From Trichostrongylus colubriformis (lineage: Eukaryota; Nematoda; Chromadorea; Rhabditida; Trichostrongylidae): DNA of 64,000 bases. Each line of letters starts with the position of its first letter. The stretch's first letter is position 1. The translations under genes and the position numbers were made by a program. The notes beneath the pieces were generated by a model. The model did no database searches. It was not told the origin of the DNA and saw only the letters and a program-made list of their open reading frames with translations. The DNA is taken from contig OZ022260.1 of the NCBI GenBank assembly GCA_963978905.1, positions 35,605,326-35,669,325 of the forward strand. Direction: 5' to 3'. This document shows, one piece after another, positions 57,193-64,000 of this stretch.

Positions 57193-60100
57193 TTACGATA
57201 ATTGGCTATGGGCACCGAGTTCCAAATTGCCTTTATGGATTTGCATATGTAGGTCGAGTACGTCACGACTGAAATGAAAATCATACGAGCAATATCGATC
57301 GATACCGCGACGAACCACATTCTTTTTTTTGACAGATGTGAAGAGATTCAATCTTTCCAATCAATTTTACACTAAATCGGAATGCTTTACGGTGAATGGA
57401 ACCTTTTTCACGGCTCAGAGGGTGTCTATAAGGCCTCACTACTGTCACAAACCCCGCTCATTTATGTGACGGTCAACTTCGTAATTCACCAGCCAGCTGC
57501 TATATTCTGCGACTCTCCCATGCAGGCTTAAAGGAATCGTCCACGGAAAATGAGTTTTTCTGTTACCCATGTATTTATGTTGTATTTGCCTAATGTTGGC
57601 CTCATGCGAAATTTCACGCGAAAAAATGTGAATCTGACTGAGATACAGCACCACAAAGTGCGGTCCCAGTGGGCGGGGCGTCCGTGTAAAAGCCTCGTAC
57701 CGCGTCCGCCGTGGTCGGAGACGCATTGTAGGAGCAGAAGGTTACGTAAACAGTCCTACTCTCCGTTCCCAACGGCGGCGGAAGACGGGACGAGGCTTTT
57801 ACACGGAGGCCCCGCCCACTGGGACCGCACTTTGTGGTGCTGTATCTCAGCCAGCTTCACATTTTTTCACGTGAAATTTTGCATAAGGCCAACATTAGGC
57901 AAATACAACATAAACATATGGGTAACACAAAAACTCATTTTCCGTGGACGATTCCTTTAAATATTTCGTTGAGGAAAGAGCGTGAAAAATGCGAGACCCT
58001 CAAATTTCCCATTGTCCCAAAACTTATCGGTTCTCAGGAAATTTAGCAAACTTTCATATATTCTTGAAATCTATCTTATACACCAAAACTAATTAGGCCC
58101 TTGATTAGTGACGAGTAACTTTGCTGCTTATAGGCATCTGTAATGATATATTGAGATGTGTCTAATATTTGATAGTTTATGAAAATTTTCAAAAAAAAAA
58201 ACAAAAGAATTTCAATTTTTGATAATTTGAGAGTTCGTGAAAATTTTCGAGAAAATTATTTTCGATTTTTATAGCTGCTGATTTTCGCCGCAGCACGCGA
58301 TGCAGAAGTTGTGATTAGATTGCTAGGTTATGAGCAAAAGCCAGCATTAGCACATATGCCAGTAAAGCACGGAGTGCGGGTTCGAGTCTCGTCCGAGACC
58401 ACAGCTTTTGCCTATAACTCGGCAACCTAGTCACAATTTAAAAAAGTGAATCTCCAAATTGTGAGAAAAGAAAATGAAAATATATATCTGGAGTCATCGT
58501 GGGTATAAGTTCCATGATCTTATCAGTCGCGCCGAGTGGGGGGGGGGGGGCACGCCTGAAGAAGAAGCAGTCAAAGTCGTGGAAAATTGTCATTTTATGG
58601 CAGCCCTAAAAATTGGAATGACTCAAATAAACCATACTATAAAATGCGCATCATCTGGATGAACCTCGCCCACAGAAGTTTCCAGAAGGGTTTAAAAAAT
58701 TGCGGCAAAGATGTTGCAAAAATTACCCTACAACTAATAGTTCACCGGCTATCTATTCCCTGCTCACTTCGAATACATACCCTTCTTTTTCCCACCCCAC
58801 ATAAATTTGCATCAGATACTTTGCTGTGACATACACTGGCACATATTATATCGATAACTTAGAAAGTTAGGAGATTTTTGTTTGTGTGCTACCGAAATTG
58901 AGCTTTTTCGTCAACAAACCTAGAGAAGCCGTCGCCGCATATCTGGCAGATGCAGTTCGTTGTGCTTGCATGTTTTCTCACATGATTTTCGAATCGGCTG
59001 GCCGTATTAAATGACAATCCACACAGAGGACAACGACGTAGGGAATCGCTGTGGGTACGACAGTGCAAAATCAGCGCCGATGATGACGAGAAGACCTTAA
59101 ATTGCTTGATATAATTCTATTAGATCTCAAATGAGTTTAGCAGTGGGATGGTGAACTATGAAAAATAAAATCGAAGCTATGAGCGTATTTCAGTCAAAAA
59201 ATTGAGTGTCAAAAGCAATAGAAAGGGTCCTTGCTCCACCTCTCGATTTTGACGGACGTGTTACCAGCGCGATGCGTCAACTATCGTCGAAGCATCGCGG
59301 TACTGCGACATATGGCGGAGATATACACCACATGACGCGCGGACTGACATGGATCCCACACAAAATGGGTAGCGTTGAGCGCCCTCTTTATCGCGAAACG
59401 TTTATCACAGTGTCTGTCTGTCCCCTTAGCTTTTCCCCTTCAGTCGCATTGCTATCTTAACTTAGGGTGTGTATTTGTTATCTATGGGGCCTTAGGATCG
59501 TGAACTCACCATGGAACACTGCTGACAGGCGAACGATTCACTGGGTGATGGAGGAGCGGAATTCGATCTGAAGAAGGTTTTGATGAACTAAAATTCACAT
59601 AGCACTCATCTTAACAGGCAATTGGTAGTAATGACTCTGCATTTGGGCAAGAAAAATGCTAAGCTGTGATTTCGTGCTCACACTTTATAAATCCCCAAGT
59701 TAGCCTCTACACTCACTTTGCAGACTCATTTTTATGATAATAAAAGCTGATGCTTGATGTGCGTGGTTACCCAATCGCCGGCAATGTCAGGCTTCCATTA
59801 CGAACTCTTCGACGATTGGTGTGGTGATACTTCGAGTGGAAAATAGGAGAGCCGTATTGGAATTTTTTCCACAAACCCACACACTCCAGATTCATCGACC
59901 GAGGGGAGGGGGAGGAGGGAGGAGGGCGTGTGGTTTTCACGATTTTTCAACCGCTCTGAATCTTCTAGAATTTCGTGGCTCGAGCATGATCGCTGCTCAC
60001 TACGGGCCGACTTGAGCACGACTAGTACGCACTTTCAGTCTTCCATGATCAAGAAAGCATTCACAATAACCACTTCCGGGGTGAAAGCAGCACTGACCCT

Positions 60101-63092
60101 GTTTTTGGCTCGGCTACGTGTTTGAGTACGTGATTTTCGAGCTGGACTGCAAATCGGAAGCTTTCATCACACATGTCACAGCAGTGCAACGGTTGTTCCT
60201 TGAAAAAGAATTATTTTGAATCAAATTAAAGCAAAAGTAATAAAATAGTAATGCTAAGATAAGTAAGCAAAAATAATAAAAAATAAATTAAATAATGCTA
60301 CATCAGATTTTTGTTTAGTGGACTCCTTGGGATGAGTTTTATATCATTTCCACCGACAGTTTCTCAGCTATGGGCCATGCACTTGCATTTCGTAACAGAA
60401 ATATCAAAATTTGAATAGTGACTCTGCCGCTGACATGATTACTGTTGCCATTATGTAATCCTTTCCTCCACCCAAGGTTGATTGTTGGGGGGGGGGGGGT
60501 TGATTTTTCAAGGTAAGAGGCTGTGTTACTCCTATACATATATCATGATGTTGTTCTAAACATTTGTTAGCTGAGTGAACACCTTTAGTTGGTGAACAAC
60601 ATTGTAAGTTTAGAAAGTTTCGGAATGGTATACCATAATCCTCCTTGCTATTCCATACTTTTTCACTATATACCTTACCAAAATCGAAACGAAGCTGTCA
60701 CCACTAGATACCAGCAAGAGGGCCATTATCCAAAAGCAAAATTAGAGGGAAAATGTAAAACATCGATGCTGCCGTAGCCGCCGTCAGACTTTGATTATGC
60801 GATTCCGCGATTTCGCGATTCTGCCGTGCCGCAACTTCGAGGGCGAATCCGCGACACGCAAAATCACAGAGGCAGAATCGCAAAGTTTGACGGTAGCCTA
60901 GGAAGGAATATGGGACTGATATTCTCAAACAGCTGGCATTTAATCGAACGTGTTGTGTGCACTTCAGACCTTTACTTCTGATTGACGTCTAATTTTGATT
61001 ACAAAGAGCGGTGTGTTGATCACGGTATACCATGTGGTGTATGTGGGACGCATAACTCAAGCGCACGTGATATCGTGGCTTTTAGCATGAACGGTGAGGT
61101 CCATAAAAGTAAAATATGTTTTTTTCAAAATTTTTTATAAAAATTTATATGACTGCCCTTGTCTGCGCAGCCACACCTACCTCATTGTGTTCCTCCGCAA
61201 CATGGGCAAGTAGTTGCTGTGCTAAGGCGAAGGGCCGTAGGCAGTGTGGGCAGACACGGCGATTGTCGTGTTCCAACAAATGTACGTTCAGCTGTAGCTG
61301 GTTTACTAGCACCTAAAAATATTATTTCATTCAAAAATTCAATTAGTAACGTCATTCAAGCAGCCCTATTCAAATGGTCATATGGACCGTACCTTTCCAC
61401 AAATACCGCATGGTTGCTCACCGTCCTCGGCATCCGATCGTCTCTGCATGTGGAATTGACAATGAAGTATGAGCTGTGTTTCACTGCGTATTGATTGCCT
61501 TAAATGACTCAAGGATAATTTTAAAGGACTCTTCATGTTGAATACTACCGTACCTGCAAACTGCACAGTGCATGAATAGATCAGTGGTATGCATTCTAGT
61601 ATGGGTCTCAAAATCTTCAGGAGTTTTCAGTGGAGCTTGACAGGATGCACAAGCATCTGCTCGAGGCACCTAGAAAAATTCTCCTAATAAGTATGAAAAT
61701 AAGTTAGCAATCGTTACATTCATGTAGCGGTGTATGTCACGGCAATGTGATTGACGCGAAATTATTCTACGCTTGCGCTTCTGCAAAAGTTAGCTGCCGA
61801 ATTCAGATAACGTGATTGAAGCAACAGGGATGTAGATTATATGAAAATTCGTGGAAATGTATGGACACCTGGACAAAGACTCAGTAGTTACTGGAGAAGA
61901 AAGCAAAAAGGGCGGAGTTCGTGCTTTAGTATTATATGTTATCTATAAGGGGGATAAAAAGGGAAAAGTCTCGGCCACTAGGAGTTAGGCGAAAGTAGAA
62001 ATAACCAAATTATGGGAACGTGGCAAAATAATTATAGGAAAAGATAAAGCCGCTAAAGGTACCATGGATCGGAAAAACGGGCGGGATCTGTGCAATATCG
62101 CGAGAAGAACTGAAAGGGGCGGAGCAAGCGTAAGAATGAGTTTATGACGGAACAACGTGGAAGATGTGTTGTAAGTCATAAAAAAAGTAAAGAATCCGAG
62201 CAGCGAAAAAGGAGCGAAGTAAACGGCAAGGAAATTAAAAGGGAGCGCTCACCTTACAATGACTAAACAGCCTATGTTCGTCCAATGCATCTTCACCATA
62301 GCATTTCTCATCACACACAGAACAATGTAGAATTCGAATCTAAATCTCATGTTTTGACAGAAAAAATGAGGTGAAAAACAAGGCTCCAAAAGCCACAGGA
62401 TAGCTAAGGTTATTGGGTGTGCATTGTTAGGACAACGCAGCATGGTACATGCTATGCGTGCGAGCTAGGGTAGCCGTATGGGGTTGGATTCAAAGGCGAT
62501 CGTGTCCAGACAAGACAGAGGACATGTAATCGCTTCGCGAACCAAGAACATACGGCGCCTTTGGCTCGCAAGCATCTCAGTGCATGCCGTGTTAATCCCG
62601 TTTTAACAATACACAGCCAATTCGATCGTCACAAAAATGATGCCATATAAGATTCCTTTATAGTGAAATTTATTGGGAATATCCCGATCCGTTTTCTGCT
62701 GTTTACAAATCCTACAGGCAAGACAATTTGTCTTTTCAACTGAAAATTGCGTTGAATTTGGTCCCCTTTTTGAAAGAATACCCAAATGTTTATTGTGAAA
62801 AAATTATATTCAGTATAGAAGAGTTGTAAATCCTATTCACCTCCTTTGGAATACACTGTCCCAATAAGATACCGTTTCTCATCGGCGACAATCGAGAAGC
62901 TTCCAATTTCTCCGTAGGTTGTTCCCTGAATCAGGTAAACTCGTCCAGATGCTGCATACAATGGGGTCGTGCCACCTACTTGTCATGGACGAGTTGTACA
63001 TGCATAGCTAATAGTTCACGAGATTCGAAACCGATACGGCATGAACCACATTCCATAGAGATTAGCTCGTTCGAGTGGCTCAAAATGTGCTC
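57193..63092 (-). CDS. C2H2 zinc-finger protein, 3' part (5' partial)
   Basis: Exons 5' to 3': 63092-62980, 62925-62841, 62339-62253, 61780-61718, 61669-61554, 61498-61393, 61312-61181, 60198 to about 60094, 59587-59510, 59095-58920 and 57268-57193 (TAA). Phases agree throughout and give 378 residues. The first exon begins with the second half of a finger (EHILSH), so more exons lie beyond the window. Fingers seen include CGSCRIGFESRELLAMHVQLVH, CASC...HTRMH, CAVC...HCQFH, CGIC...HLLEH, CPHC...HVAEEH, CDMC...HVLKH, CQQC...HCRTH, CPLC...HVRKH and CQIC...HMQIH, mostly with the standard 12-residue spacing. Such proteins usually bind DNA in the nucleus; the target is unknown. The donor of the 60094 exon is weak and the 60118 alternative would shorten the linker. 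Family not identified. Confidence 0.85.
57528..57960. mobile_element. Fold-back MITE family 1, copy E, in zinc-finger intron
   Basis: Best-preserved copy: TTAAAGGAATCGTCCACGG at the left, its exact inverse ending CGATTCCTTTAA at the right, TTAA at both edges. The arms pair for about 190 bp each around a centre near 57740. Core order matches copies C and F. It lies in the last intron of the zinc-finger gene. Confidence 0.9.
58274..58440 (+). mobile_element. tRNA-like SINE/MITE, copy in zinc-finger intron
   Basis: Begins GCTGCTGATTTTCGCCGCAG as at 25217. Inside, ATTAGCACATATGCCAG and GGGTTCGAGTCTCGTCC resemble tRNA A and B boxes. The ends TTGTGATTAGATTGCTAGG and CCTAGTCACAA are partly inverted. 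Confidence 0.65.
60775..60901. mobile_element. Palindromic MITE family 2, copy 2
   Basis: TAGCCGCCGTCAGACTTTG at the left and CAAAGTTTGACGGTAGCC at the right are inverted repeats, with GCGATT/AATCGC words inside. Related to 29139-29313. It sits in the zinc-finger intron between 60198 and 61181. Confidence 0.75.
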
Positions 63093-63621
63093 CTGAACGA
63101 TGTTGATTAGAAAACCCCATAATTAAATTGCAGTCAAAAAATCAATGAACTAGAGAGTTGGGAAAATTTCTCGGTTTATAAGTTCCGTCGAGAAACCGAT
63201 AGTATTGCACCCCTCGCCCGCCAATCGCACTGACCGGCAGCTTACTTTTCTCTATCTCTTCCATGCCTACTCGTTCATTCCATGACACAAAGTGTCCTTC
63301 CAGTACTAACAGACTTCCGCTGCCAAAAGACCGCATCTAATGGCATACACGTAATTTTTAGGCTTTCTTTCGGTAGAGTGACTATTACAAAGGCTGGTGA
63401 GAAATTAATATAAAACACTTCTGAAACTTCGTCAAAGTCATTAACTTGAAAAATTACGGGCATTTACTACAATATCGTGACTGACGATAGCATACTGACA
63501 GCTCAAAGTTGACCGGAAATCGGAAATCGATACAGTGGTATTATAGTTTGGAACGAGATGCGGATAGATAGTCATGAATGCACAATTATACCATTTTTTG
63601 GAATTCCCAAATTGAAACACC

Positions 63622-64000
63622 ATTCAAAGGAATAATCTTCCATGAAAAATAGGTTTTACCTTTACCCATATATTTATGCTGTATTTGCCTAATATGGGCC
63701 GCGTGAGGAGTTTCACGCGAAAAAAGCGAGAATGTGGTTGAGATACAACACTATAAAGTCTCGGCCGAGTAGGCGGGACCTCCTAGTAAGGGTCCATCTC
63801 GTCGTCCGCAGCGGTCGAAAAAGCATTATAGGAACATAAAGTTACGTAAACAGACCCAGTCTCCCTTCCCAAGCGCAGATGAGTACGAGACGAGGCTTTT
63901 ACCCGGAAGCCCCGCCCACCCGACCATGAATTTAAGGAGCTGTATCTTGGTCGAATTCTCGCCTATTCGCGTTAGACTTTGCATGCAACCCTCATTAGGC
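63622..64000. mobile_element. Fold-back MITE family 1, copy F, cut by the window end
   Basis: Starts TTCAAAGGAATAATCTTCCA and continues through the left arm, core and most of the right arm (TTGCATGCAACCCTCATTAGGC at the edge). Core order is as in copies C and E. More diverged than the others. Confidence 0.82.

Noticed and set aside
63142..63336. 64-codon - strand frame with a donor-like AAAA/gtaagc as the preceding zinc-finger exon
   Set aside because: The phase does not match the next exon and no CxxC half-finger is present.

Overview
The window looks like nematode nuclear DNA, most likely from a Caenorhabditis-related (clade V / strongylid-like) worm. Four protein-coding genes can be rebuilt exon by exon. 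Their introns end in the nematode acceptor TTTTCAG or close variants, intron sizes run from about 50 bp to over 4 kb, and the intergenic space is packed with MITE-like palindromes, Tc1/mariner remnants, a BEL/Pao LTR element and CR1-type LINE pieces. From memory, a HERC gene, an NME6-like gene and grh-1 also lie close together on C. elegans chromosome I; this was not checked.

Region 1 (1-24 kb) is the conserved gene block. The + strand holds the last three exons of a HERC3/4-type HECT ubiquitin ligase (151-6741, 5' end outside the window). Next is a complete four-exon NME6-type nucleoside diphosphate kinase (10227-14206) with one probable GC-AG intron. Converging on it from the - strand is a Grainyhead transcription factor, grh-1 (about 22128 down to 15267, with a likely 5' exon near 23.5 kb). 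Grainyhead has a pair of 58-nt exons of equal length and phase that look mutually exclusive; they encode two versions of the basic segment just after the DNA-binding domain.

Region 2 (24-57 kb) has no host gene I recognise and is mostly nested mobile DNA: a family of ~420-430 bp fold-back elements (six copies in the window), an internally deleted mariner, a ~4.4 kb Tc1-like element broken up by a fold-back element and by a divergent reverse-transcriptase gene, a LINE ORF1 fragment, a ~170 bp tandem array whose units look like small exons, a 7.4 kb BEL/Pao LTR element with nearly identical LTRs and a GCAAT target duplication, a hAT dimerisation fragment and a CR1-like LINE ORF2.

Region 3 (57-64 kb) holds the 3' part of a C2H2 zinc-finger gene on the - strand (63092 down to 57193, 5' end outside the window) with about ten fingers, several split by introns just after the CxxC half. 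Its introns carry three different MITE/SINE insertions.

All exon structures come from reading the sequence: splice signals, phase continuity and protein-family motifs. No transcript data or database search was available.
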